A DNA stretch of 5,751 nucleotides from Gammaproteobacteria bacterium (GTDB taxonomy: Bacteria > Pseudomonadota > Gammaproteobacteria > Xanthomonadales > Xanthomonadaceae). Position 1 is the first letter of the stretch. Each line of letters begins with the position of its first letter. The translations under genes were made by a program, and so were the position numbers. The stretch spans positions 1 to 5,751 of the forward strand of contig JAUIJO010000189.1 in NCBI GenBank assembly GCA_030431185.1, given 5' to 3'. The notes under the pieces were generated by a model. That model was not told the origin of the DNA. It searched no databases and saw only the letters and a program-made list of their open reading frames with translations. Below, piece after piece: positions 1 through 5,751 of the stretch.

Positions 1-470
1 AACGGTGCGTCCCCGGGTGCATCCAGGACGGCCAGCGGCAGTCCGATCTCGTTGTTGCGGTTGCCCGGCGTGGCGTACGTGCCCGGGGCGGCCCGCTGCA
101 TGATCGCCGTGACCAGCGCCTTGACGCTGGTCTTGCCGTTGCTGCCGGTGATCGCGATGACCTTGCCCCGGCGTTCGGCCTGGACGAAGGCGGCCAGGTC
201 GGCCAGCGCGCGCTCGGTGTCGGCCACCACAACCTGCGGCAGGGGGATGTCCAGCACGCGTGACACCAGGGCGGCGACCACGCCCGCTTCCGCGGCGGCG
301 GCGACATGGTCGTGCCCGTCGAAGTTCGGCCCCCGGATGGCCACGAACAGCGCCGCGCCGGCGTCCGGCAAGGCGCGGGTGTCGGTCGCCAGCACGTCGA
401 CCACGCGGTCCTCGCCCTGGAGCCGTCCCCGGGTGGCACGGGCGATCGCTGACAGCGGCATCGGCGTCAT
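1..470 (-). CDS. murF: UDP-N-acetylmuramoyl-tripeptide--D-alanyl-D-alanine ligase (MurF), N-terminal part, cut by window edge
   Basis: MurF is the cytoplasmic ATP-dependent ligase that adds D-Ala-D-Ala to UDP-MurNAc-tripeptide, the last step in making the UDP-MurNAc-pentapeptide precursor. The frame has no stop down to base 1, so 156 codons are visible out of roughly 450 usual for the family. The N-terminal substrate-binding domain is readable at residues 1-100 ([19 protein letters not shown] near 29-47, FDGHDH at 50-55, [13 protein letters not shown] near 73-85). The ATP-binding P-loop [10 protein letters not shown] follows at 108-117, then [13 protein letters not shown] at 134-146, typical of MurF. 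The ATG overlaps the murE stop as ATGA and has a strong GGAGG seven bases upstream. A second ATG at codon 4 is possible but worse placed. The truncation is a window edge, not a mutation. Identity is confident from direct resemblance to E. coli MurF. Confidence 0.95.
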   Translation of the reverse strand, partial: MTPMPLSAIARATRGRLQGEDRVVDVLATDTRALPDAGAALFVAIRGPNFDGHDHVAAAAEAGVVAALVSRVLDIPLPQVVVADTERALADLAAFVQAERRGKVIAITGSNGKTSVKALVTAIMQRAAPGTYATPGNRNNEIGLPLAVLDAPGDAP

Positions 471-1903
471 GCGCGGGCCTCCAGGGCGTCCTGCGCGACG
501 CGCGTGTCGTCGAAGGGATGGCGCACGCCGTCGACCTCCTGGTAAGGCTCATGGCCCTTGCCCGCGATCAGCACGATGTCTCGACGGCCGGCTTCGGCGA
601 TCGCACGGCCGATCGCCAGCCGGCGATCGCGCTGGACGTGGATCCCGTCCCGCTTCGCGAAGCCGGCGAGTATGTCCGCCACGATCGCGTCGCCATCTTC
701 GCCGCGCGGGTTGTCGTCGGTGACGAACACCACGTCGGCGTGGCGCTCGGCGATCGCCGCCATCTGCGGCCGCTTGCCGGTGTCGCGCTCGCCACCGCAG
801 CCGAAGACGCACAGCAGGCGGCCGGCCGCGTGGCCGCGCAGGGAGGTCAAGGCCTGCTCCAGCGCGTCGGGGGTGTGCGCGTAGTCGACCACCACCAGGG
901 GCCGCACGCCATCGCCGCCCAGGCGGTTCATGCGCCCATGGATGGGCTCCAGCTGCGACAGCACCTGCGCGATGCGCGATGGCGCTTCGCCGAGGGCCCA
1001 CAGGGCGCCCGCGACGGCCAGCAGGTTGTCGACGTTGAAGCGCCCCAGCAGGGGCGAGATCACCGGATGGGACTCGCCGTCGAGCCGCAGGTCCCAGGCC
1101 CGCACGTTGGCGCTGGGGTTGTCGTGCGAGCTGCAGGCCACCGCGGCCAGGCCGTCATCCAGCGACGCCAGCAGGTCGCGGCCGAACACGTCGTCGATGT
1201 TGATCACCGCCGCTTTCAGTTCCGGCCACTCGAACAGGCGGGCCTTGGCCGCGCCATAGGCGACCATGTCGCCGTGGTAGTCGAGGTGGTCGCGGGTGAG
1301 GTTGGTGAACACGCCCACGTCGAAATGGACGCCGGCGGCGCGCCCCTGGTCGAGGGCGTGCGAGCTGACCTCCATCGCCAGCGCCTCGGCACCGGCATCG
1401 CGCAACTCGGCGATCAGCCCGTGCAGGCGCAGCACCAGCGGCGTGGTGAAGCCGGTCGCCACGGCCTGGCCGTAGAGGCCGGCGCCGAGCGTGCCGATCG
1501 TCGCGCTGTTCGTGCCCAGCAGCGTCCAGGCCTGTGCAAGCAACTGGACGGTCGAGGTCTTGCCGTTGGTCCCGGTCACGCCGACCACGTCCATGCCGGC
1601 GCTCGGCCGTCCATGGAAGCGGTCGCCCATCTCGCCCAGGCGCGCGCGCAGGCCGGGGACGGCAATCGCGTCCGGCGGCGCCGGGAGGTCGTCGGGTGCG
1701 GGCGGCTCGAACAGGACCGCGGCGGCGCCCTTGGCCCGCACCTCGTCGGCGAAGGCCAGGCCGTGCGTACCGAAGCCGGCGATCGCGACGAAGGCGTTGC
1801 CGGCCGTCAACTCGCGGCTGTCCATCACCAGGCCATTGATGGCCAGGTCGGCGGGGACGGCGTCGACGTCGGGCAGCAGCTCGGCCAGTCGCATGGTCGT
1901 CAT
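467..1903 (-). CDS. murE: UDP-N-acetylmuramoyl-L-alanyl-D-glutamate--2,6-diaminopimelate ligase (MurE)
   Basis: MurE is the cytoplasmic ligase that adds the third stem-peptide residue to UDP-MurNAc-L-Ala-D-Glu. The 478-residue length fits the family (E. coli has 495). The substrate-binding domain begins around LVMDSREL (25-32). The P-loop TGTNGKTS lies at 110-117, the TTP of the substrate site at 153-155, and [11 protein letters not shown] at 178-188. K220 in YGAAKARLF is in the position of the carbamylated lysine. The C-terminal domain has HGRMNR (322-327), [11 protein letters not shown] (339-349) and DDNPRGE (396-402). DNPR is the known signature for meso-diaminopimelate rather than lysine, so the wall is predicted to be DAP type. 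The chosen ATG overlaps the ftsI stop as ATGA and has AGGGGGG six bases upstream. An ATG at codon 4 (base 1894) is an alternative. The same frame stays open far upstream across ftsI, but only because of G+C-rich codon bias. Confidence 0.97.
   Translation of the reverse strand: MTTMRLAELLPDVDAVPADLAINGLVMDSRELTAGNAFVAIAGFGTHGLAFADEVRAKGAAAVLFEPPAPDDLPAPPDAIAVPGLRARLGEMGDRFHGRPSAGMDVVGVTGTNGKTSTVQLLAQAWTLLGTNSATIGTLGAGLYGQAVATGFTTPLVLRLHGLIAELRDAGAEALAMEVSSHALDQGRAAGVHFDVGVFTNLTRDHLDYHGDMVAYGAAKARLFEWPELKAAVINIDDVFGRDLLASLDDGLAAVACSSHDNPSANVRAWDLRLDGESHPVISPLLGRFNVDNLLAVAGALWALGEAPSRIAQVLSQLEPIHGRMNRLGGDGVRPLVVVDYAHTPDALEQALTSLRGHAAGRLLCVFGCGGERDTGKRPQMAAIAERHADVVFVTDDNPRGEDGDAIVADILAGFAKRDGIHVQRDRRLAIGRAIAEAGRRDIVLIAGKGHEPYQEVDGVRHPFDDTRVAQDALEARA
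478..482 (-). promoter_or_regulatory. Ribosome binding site deciding the murF start
   Basis: GGAGG on the minus strand lies inside the last codons of murE and exactly seven bases before the murF ATG. It is the best-spaced Shine-Dalgarno in the window and supports the first ATG over the second at codon 4. Confidence 0.7.
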
Positions 1904-3774
1904 GGCGTGCCCCCCTGCGCACCGGCGCGCGGCACGGCGGCGGCCAGCGGCGGCGTGGCCGGACTGCGCCGGGCGTCTTCCTCGGCCTGGGCGGCGAGCC
2001 AGGTCTCGATGTCGTCGGGCGGCACGTCCATCAGGCGCAGGGCGCCGTCCATGACGTTCTTGAACACCGGCGCCGACACCAGGCCGCCGAAGTAGCCCTT
2101 GGCGGGATCGGGATCGTCGATCACCACGACCATCGAGAAGCGCGGGTTCTCCACCGGCACCAGGCCGGCGAAGAAGGAGATGTAGCGCCGCGAGTAACCG
2201 CCGCTGGCGTTGTACTTGCGCGCGGTGCCGGTCTTGCCGGCGACGTGGTAGCCCAGGATCGCCGCCTGGGTGGCGGTGCCACCGGGCTCGGTCACGGTCT
2301 GCATCATGTGCAGCACTTCGCTGGCGATGGTCGGGTCCAGCACCTGCCGGGCCTCGTTGCGCTGGCCCTTGACGAAGGTCGGGGCGATCAGGTGGCCGCC
2401 GTTGCCGAGCGCGGCGTAGGCCGCGGCGATCTGCAGCGGCGTGGCCGACAGGCCGTATCCGTAGGACATGCCCTGCTTGGTCGTGCCGTACCAGCTCGCG
2501 CTGCCGGGCACCGGCAGCACGCCCGAGGACTCGCCCGGGAAGCCACTGTGGGTGCTGCTGCCGTACCCCATGCGGCGCAGGAAGTCGTAGAAGACCTTGT
2601 CGTCGATGCGATGGACGATCTTCGCCGCGCCCACGTTGGAGCTCTTGCGGATCACGCCCGTGGTGTCGAGCACGCCGTAGTTGCGATGGTCGGTCGTGCG
2701 GTAGCGGCCGTTGGGGATCCAGCCCGGGTTGGTGTCGAACACGCTGGTGGGGGTGATCGCGCCCGACTCCAGGCCGATCGCCACGGTCAGGGGTTTCATC
2801 GTCGAGCCCGGCTCGATCACGTCGGTCACCGCGCGGTTGCGGCGGGTATCCGCGCCCTGCCCGCCCAGTGCGTTCGGGTTGTATGTCGGCAGGTTGGCCA
2901 TCGCCAGGATCTCGCCGGTGGCGACGTCCAGCACGACCGCCGAACCGCTGCTGGCGCCGGTGCGCTCGAGCGCCTTCCGCAGCTCGCGGAAGGTCAGGTA
3001 CTGGATGCGGCGATCGATGGTCAGGTTGAGGTCGTGGCCCGGCTGCGCGGCTTCGATCAATTCCACGTTCTCGACGATCCGCCCGCGGCTGTCGCGGATC
3101 ACCCGCTTGCTGCCGGGCTTGCCCTTGAGCCACTCGTCGAACGCCAGCTCGAGTCCTTCCTGCCCGTTGTCGTCGACATTGGTGAAGCCCAGCACGTGCG
3201 ACAGCGCCTCGCCCTGGGGGTAGAAGCGCCGGAACTCGCGCTGCGAGTACACGCCGGGGATCTCGTGGGCGAGGATGGCCTGCGCCTGGTCGGGGTTGAT
3301 CCGGCGCTTGAGGTACATGAACTCGCGGGTCGCGCGCTGGCTGATGCCGCGCATCAGCTCGTCGGCGGGCACGCCGAGGGCCTCGGCGAGCTCGGGGATG
3401 CGATCGGGCGCCTCCACCAGTTCCTGCGGGTTGCCCCACACCGATTCCACCGGTGTCGACACCGCCAGCGGTTCCCCGTTGCGGTCGGTGATCATCCCGC
3501 GCGAGGTCGGGATCTCGATCTCGCGCAGGATCCGCTCGTCGCCCTGCTTGCGGTAGAACTCGCTGTTGACGACCTGCAGGGTGAACGCACGCGCCACCAG
3601 CGCGAGCGAGCACAGCCCCATCACGCCGCCGACCAGCAGCAGCCGGTGGCGCGGGTTGTATCGGGCACGATTGCTGCGCGGCCGCCCGCCGTTGCGGCCG
3701 CCTTCACGGCGCGCGCGCAGCCACTCGCCCAGGCGCTCGCCCAGGCCGGGGTTTCTCGAAGGACGCCGGCTCAC
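1900..3774 (-). CDS. ftsI: Peptidoglycan D,D-transpeptidase FtsI (penicillin-binding protein 3)
   Basis: This is the class B penicillin-binding protein that crosslinks septal peptidoglycan in the periplasm, working with FtsW in the divisome. The 624 residues begin with an arginine-rich cytoplasmic tail (1-43), followed by one membrane anchor around 45-69 ([17 protein letters not shown]). The pedestal domain has [16 protein letters not shown] (91-106). The transpeptidase domain carries all three active-site motifs: STMK with nucleophile S324 and K327, SSN at 378-380, and KTGT at 514-517. The last 30 or so residues are a low-complexity Ala/Pro/Arg tail. The start is GTG, overlapping the ftsL stop as GTGA; its only Shine-Dalgarno-like sequence is a weak GGTGGTG, which suits coupling to ftsL translation. 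The protein is about 35 residues longer than E. coli FtsI (588), mainly at its two ends. I see no missing catalytic residue. Confidence 0.97.
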   Translation of the reverse strand: MSRRPSRNPGLGERLGEWLRARREGGRNGGRPRSNRARYNPRHRLLLVGGVMGLCSLALVARAFTLQVVNSEFYRKQGDERILREIEIPTSRGMITDRNGEPLAVSTPVESVWGNPQELVEAPDRIPELAEALGVPADELMRGISQRATREFMYLKRRINPDQAQAILAHEIPGVYSQREFRRFYPQGEALSHVLGFTNVDDNGQEGLELAFDEWLKGKPGSKRVIRDSRGRIVENVELIEAAQPGHDLNLTIDRRIQYLTFRELRKALERTGASSGSAVVLDVATGEILAMANLPTYNPNALGGQGADTRRNRAVTDVIEPGSTMKPLTVAIGLESGAITPTSVFDTNPGWIPNGRYRTTDHRNYGVLDTTGVIRKSSNVGAAKIVHRIDDKVFYDFLRRMGYGSSTHSGFPGESSGVLPVPGSASWYGTTKQGMSYGYGLSATPLQIAAAYAALGNGGHLIAPTFVKGQRNEARQVLDPTIASEVLHMMQTVTEPGGTATQAAILGYHVAGKTGTARKYNASGGYSRRYISFFAGLVPVENPRFSMVVVIDDPDPAKGYFGGLVSAPVFKNVMDGALRLMDVPPDDIETWLAAQAEEDARRSPATPPLAAAVPRAGAQGGTP

Positions 3775-4037
3775 GGACGCACCACCACGATCTCGGGGCC
3801 TTCGGGGAACTTCATCCCCAGGCGGTCACGCGCGACCTGGTCGATCCGGTTGCTCTCCGCCCAGGTGGCCTGCTCCAGCTGCAGGCGGCCAAATTCGATG
3901 TCGAGCTCGTCGCGGGCTTTCTCCAGCCGCGTGAGTTGCACGAACAGCTGGCGGTTCTCGTGGCGCGCATAGACCACGGCCAGCGCACTCAGCAGGTTCG
4001 CGGCGACCAGCACCACCAGGGCCAGGCGCAGGCTCAT
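3771..4037 (-). CDS. ftsL: Cell division protein FtsL
   Basis: FtsL is a small bitopic membrane protein that forms the FtsQLB complex and activates FtsW/FtsI during septation. The 88-residue product starts with a very short cytoplasmic end and one hydrophobic segment at about 3-23 ([20 protein letters not shown]). A periplasmic coiled coil follows, with leucines exactly seven apart at 31, 38, 45 and 52. The end has [15 protein letters not shown] (64-78) then EIVVV, the conserved close of gammaproteobacterial FtsL. The ATG overlaps the rsmH stop as ATGA and has a GGGGGTGG stretch just upstream. The frame continues open upstream through rsmH, but that part is a shadow with no membrane or coiled-coil character. 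Sequence conservation in FtsL is weak, so position between rsmH and ftsI adds much of the certainty. Confidence 0.95.
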   Translation of the reverse strand: MSLRLALVVLVAANLLSALAVVYARHENRQLFVQLTRLEKARDELDIEFGRLQLEQATWAESNRIDQVARDRLGMKFPEGPEIVVVRP

Positions 4038-5005
4038 GCGCCACCCCCGGACGGCCCGTCGTCCAGTTTTTCCGCCACGCGCAGCACGGCGCTGCGGGCC
4101 CGCGGATTGCTCGCGGTTTCGTCGTCGCCGGCCCGGATCGCGCCCCCGATGGCCCGCAGGCTGGGGGTGAAAGCCTGTTCGACGGGCATCCGGCGATTGG
4201 CCGGCGGGGCCTTGGCGCGGGCGTTGATGAAGCGCTTGACGATGCGGTCTTCCAGCGAATGGAAGCTGATGACCGCCAGTCGGCCACCGGGCTTGAGTCG
4301 CGCCATCGCCGCGTCCAGCCCCAGCTCGAGGTCGGCGAGCTCGCGGTTGATGAAGATGCGGATGGCCTGGAAGCTGCGCGTGGCGGGGTGGATCCGGCCC
4401 TTGTCCGATTTCGACTCGCCGCGCGGCATCACCCGGGCGATCAGCTCGGCCAGCTGGGCGGTGCGCAGCAGCGGGGTGGCGTCGCGGTCGGCCACGATGG
4501 CGCGCGCGATGCGGCGGCTCTGGCGCTCCTCGCCGTAGGTCCACAACACGTCGGCGATCTCGCGCTCGTCGGCGCGGGCCAGCCACCCGGCCGCGCTCTC
4601 GCCGCTGTCGGGATCCATCCGCATGTCCAGCGGACCGTCCTTGCTGAAGCTGAAACCCCGCTCGGCGACGTCGAGCTGCGGCGAGGAGACGCCCAGGTCG
4701 AAGAGCACGCCGTCGAGGCCGCCGGCAGTGGCCTCCCAGTCCGCCAGCGCGGCGAAGCTGCCACGGAAGATCGCCACGCGCGGGTCCGCCGCGAACTCGC
4801 GTTCGGCCACGGCAATCGCGTCGGGATCCTTGTCCATCACCAGCAGCCGGCCTCCCGGGCCGAGTTGTCCAAGCACGCCGCGTGCGTGTCCTCCACGCCC
4901 GAACGTGCCATCCAGGTAGGCTCCATCCCCGACAATGCGCAGCCCGTCCAGCACCTGCGCGTACATCACGGGAAGGTGGCCGGATGACGCGTTCGCGCGC
5001 TCCAT
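4034..5005 (-). CDS. rsmH: 16S rRNA (cytosine(1402)-N(4))-methyltransferase RsmH (MraW)
   Basis: RsmH uses S-adenosylmethionine to methylate N4 of C1402 in 16S rRNA, in the decoding centre of the small ribosomal subunit. Numbered from this start (323 residues), the motifs are: [10 protein letters not shown], the SAM-binding loop, at 31-40; VMDKDP at 56-61; [11 protein letters not shown] at 102-112; [15 protein letters not shown] at 117-131; [18 protein letters not shown] at 206-223; [12 protein letters not shown] at 246-257; and [14 protein letters not shown] at 300-313. Length is normal for the family. Two starts compete. I chose the ATG ending at 5003 because GGGAGG lies four bases upstream of it. 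The ATG at 5018-5020 would add five residues and overlap the mraZ stop as ATGA like the other junctions, but has no visible Shine-Dalgarno. The difference does not touch any conserved part. Confidence 0.96.
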   Translation of the reverse strand: MERANASSGHLPVMYAQVLDGLRIVGDGAYLDGTFGRGGHARGVLGQLGPGGRLLVMDKDPDAIAVAEREFAADPRVAIFRGSFAALADWEATAGGLDGVLFDLGVSSPQLDVAERGFSFSKDGPLDMRMDPDSGESAAGWLARADEREIADVLWTYGEERQSRRIARAIVADRDATPLLRTAQLAELIARVMPRGESKSDKGRIHPATRSFQAIRIFINRELADLELGLDAAMARLKPGGRLAVISFHSLEDRIVKRFINARAKAPPANRRMPVEQAFTPSLRAIGGAIRAGDDETASNPRARSAVLRVAEKLDDGPSGGGA

Positions 5006-5009
5006 GCCA

Positions 5010-5015
5010 CCTCCC
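5010..5015 (-). promoter_or_regulatory. Ribosome binding site deciding the rsmH start
   Basis: GGGAGG on the minus strand lies four bases before the ATG at 5003-5005 and downstream of the competing ATG at 5018-5020. It can serve only the shorter form. Spacing is a little short but workable. Confidence 0.5.
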
Positions 5016-5016
5016 G

Positions 5017-5463
5017 TCATAGCTGCAGGTCGAGCAGTTCGTCGCTCAGATCATCGTCAGACACGGTCTGCCGGATCTGCGCGTGGTGCGCCTGCTCGCT
5101 CCACAGTTCGAATTTCTCGCCCATCCCCAGCAGGACGGCCTTCTTCTCGATGCCGACCGCCGAGCGATGACTGGCGGGGACGGTGATCCGTCCGTTGCCG
5201 TCCAGCTCGACGAAGGTCGCCGCGCCCACCAGCTTGAGCTGGAGGTTGCGGTTGACCTTCTTGGCCTTGGGCAGCTTGTTGACCTGGTCGCGCACGCGCT
5301 CCCAGACCGCTTGCGGGTACAGGTACAGGGAGCCGGACTCGAAGGGGTTGTAGGTGATCACCAGGCGGTTGCCGCATTCGGACGCGACGAGTTCGCGATG
5401 GGCGGTGGGCACCGCCAATCGGCCCTTGTCGTCAATCGTGATGGCGGTCTCGCCCTGGAACAT
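5017..5463 (-). CDS. mraZ: Transcriptional regulator MraZ
   Basis: MraZ is a DNA-binding protein with two AbrB-like (SpoVT/AbrB) half-domains. In E. coli it represses its own dcw promoter by binding short G-rich direct repeats, and forms ring-shaped oligomers. The product has 148 residues, close to the E. coli length of 152. Each half carries the family motif DxxGR followed by a proline: DDKGRLAVP at 11-19 and DGNGRITVP at 88-96. FNPF-like [13 protein letters not shown] at 38-50 is typical of the first half, and [12 protein letters not shown] at 111-122 of the second. The ATG at 5461-5463 was chosen because family members begin MFQGE or MFRGE and AGGTG lies five bases upstream. An in-frame upstream start at 5523 would add 20 residues read from the leader hairpin region and is unlikely. 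It is the first gene of the operon. Confidence 0.96.
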   Translation of the reverse strand: MFQGETAITIDDKGRLAVPTAHRELVASECGNRLVITYNPFESGSLYLYPQAVWERVRDQVNKLPKAKKVNRNLQLKLVGAATFVELDGNGRITVPASHRSAVGIEKKAVLLGMGEKFELWSEQAHHAQIRQTVSDDDLSDELLDLQL

Positions 5464-5479
5464 CGATTCACCTGTTGGA

Positions 5480-5495
5480 GCCCGCCTCTGCGGGC
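5480..5495 (-). promoter_or_regulatory. GC-rich hairpin in the mraZ leader, next to the ribosome binding site
   Basis: In the mRNA, GCCCGC, a four-base loop AGAG, and GCGGGC can form a six-base-pair all-GC stem. It ends six bases before the AGGTG Shine-Dalgarno of mraZ (5469-5473). An alternative register pairs CCCGCC (5481-5486) with GGCGGG (5493-5498). No run of T follows, so it is not a normal intrinsic terminator. It may protect or tune mraZ translation; role unknown. Confidence 0.4.
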
Positions 5496-5538
5496 GGGTC
5501 TGCCTGTCGATGGAAACGCCCAAGCGGGGCGCGTCCGG

Positions 5539-5582
5539 CCACGAAAAACCACAAAAAACCCGGCTTTCCCTCGGATGTCCAC
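5539..5582 (-). promoter_or_regulatory. Candidate MraZ operator: five GG-centred direct repeats at 10-base spacing
   Basis: Reading the minus strand from 5582, five successive 10-base units begin GTGG, GAGG, CGGG, GTGG and GTGG (first bases at 5582, 5572, 5562, 5552, 5542). The third and fourth positions of each element are always GG. E. coli MraZ is known to bind TGGGN direct repeats separated by 5 bases, which is also a 10-base period. The array begins at the last two bases of the -10 and runs past the expected start site, where a bound protein would block transcription. Binding by this MraZ is inferred. Confidence 0.55.
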
Positions 5583-5609
5583 CTTAGGCACGCCCCCAAG
5601 GGTTGTCAA
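5581..5609 (-). promoter_or_regulatory. Sigma70-type promoter of the dcw cluster
   Basis: On the minus strand there is a perfect -35 hexamer TTGACA (5604-5609), a 17-base spacer, and TAAGGT (5581-5586) as the -10, matching TATAAT at positions 1, 2 and 6. Transcription would begin around 5573-5576, giving a leader of about 110 bases before mraZ. The weak -10 with an ideal -35 and spacing would suit a promoter under repressor control. It is the best match I found in the intergenic stretch, but read by eye only. Confidence 0.7.
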
Positions 5610-5679
5610 CAAGTTTTCCGGCGCATTTTCACTAGGCACATCAAGGGCTTGCGGAACACTTCACAGACTTGTTCAAGAC

Positions 5680-5688
5680 TTATCCACT
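5680..5688 (+). promoter_or_regulatory. Single DnaA-box-like site
   Basis: TTATCCACT on the plus strand differs from the strong DnaA box TTATCCACA only at the last base. It lies about 70 bases upstream of the -35 of the mraZ promoter. A chance match is quite possible, although it is AT-rich in an otherwise GC-rich window. No second box is visible, so this is not an origin. Confidence 0.3.
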
Positions 5689-5699
5689 AAGCCTTGTTT

Positions 5700-5718
5700 A
5701 GTCTCATATTTTGAGACT
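5700..5718. repeat. Perfect 7-bp inverted repeat AGTCTCA / TGAGACT
   Basis: AGTCTCA (5700-5706) and TGAGACT (5712-5718) are exact reverse complements separated by five bases. A plus-strand RNA could add a U-G and a U-A pair for a nine-pair stem. There is no adjacent T-run, so it is not an obvious terminator on either strand. It may be a protein-binding palindrome or the weak end signal of an upstream gene. No coding frame with support covers this part of the window. Confidence 0.4.
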
Positions 5719-5751
5719 GACCCGGCCCGTGCGAGCGTGTGAAGACTGGTT

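Noticed and set aside
260..2095. 611-codon open frame on the plus strand, antisense to murE and murF
   Set aside because: The translation is Arg/Gly/Ala/Val/His-rich with no recognisable domain and lies opposite confidently identified murE/murF. Long antisense frames are expected in high-G+C genes.
1904..3613. Upstream extension of the murE frame, which could look like a 1048-residue fusion
   Set aside because: This part overlaps ftsI in another frame and translates to Arg/Pro-rich noise. The true MurE N-terminus begins at the ATG overlapping the ftsI stop.
2245..3972. 575-codon open frame on the plus strand, antisense to ftsI and ftsL
   Set aside because: Same reason: low-complexity translation opposite a fully recognised ftsI, with no ribosome site or motif of its own.
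5464..5523. Longer mraZ form starting at 5523
   Set aside because: The added 20 residues come from the leader hairpin region, family members start at MFQGE/MFRGE, and the AGGTG ribosome site supports the start at 5463.
5533..5580. Intrinsic terminator or attenuator suggested by the T-runs in the mraZ leader
   Set aside because: No stem of more than three or four pairs precedes either T-run, and the runs fit better as spacers in the 10-base repeat array.
5620..5751. RNase P RNA or an rsmI gene end, which can lie next to mraZ in other gammaproteobacteria
   Set aside because: I compared the edge sequence with remembered rnpB ends and found no convincing match, and no supported reading frame enters the window.
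1..5751. CRISPR arrays, insertion sequences, tRNA or rRNA genes, prophage or defence genes
   Set aside because: Nothing of this kind was seen; the window is a compact housekeeping operon with uniform G+C-rich coding.

Overview
The window is the upstream end of a division and cell wall (dcw) cluster. All of its genes are on the minus strand, so the operon reads from high to low coordinates: mraZ, rsmH (mraW), ftsL, ftsI (pbp3), murE, then the first 156 codons of murF, which runs off the window at base 1. Gene order, the meso-diaminopimelate signature DNPR in MurE, the high G+C content and the protein sequences (for example the RsmH N-terminus [13 protein letters not shown] and the short FtsL) suggest a gammaproteobacterium of the Xanthomonadaceae/Lysobacteraceae type, such as Lysobacter, Luteimonas or a relative. 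This assignment comes from remembered family sequences, not a search.

Bases 1-5463 are almost entirely coding. Four junctions (rsmH/ftsL, ftsL/ftsI, ftsI/murE, murE/murF) are four-base stop/start overlaps (ATGA or GTGA). The fifth, mraZ/rsmH, also has an ATGA, although a better ribosome binding site favours an rsmH start 15 bases downstream. This layout implies one translationally coupled transcript.

Bases 5464-5751 are the only non-coding stretch, and are less G+C-rich than the genes. They hold a good sigma70-type promoter (TTGACA, 17-base spacer, TAAGGT) pointing into mraZ. Straddling the expected transcription start are five GG-centred elements spaced exactly 10 bases apart, which I read as a candidate MraZ operator. 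The region also has a GC-rich hairpin just before the mraZ ribosome binding site, a one-mismatch DnaA box, and a perfect 7-bp inverted repeat. I could not identify a gene in the last 130 bases.

Together the genes couple septal wall synthesis to division. MraZ autoregulates the cluster. RsmH methylates 16S rRNA. FtsL joins the FtsQLB divisome subcomplex, and FtsI is the septal transpeptidase. MurE and MurF add meso-DAP and D-Ala-D-Ala to the cytoplasmic UDP-MurNAc peptide. The genes look intact and ordinary. I found no new system; the regulatory region before mraZ is the part most worth a second look.
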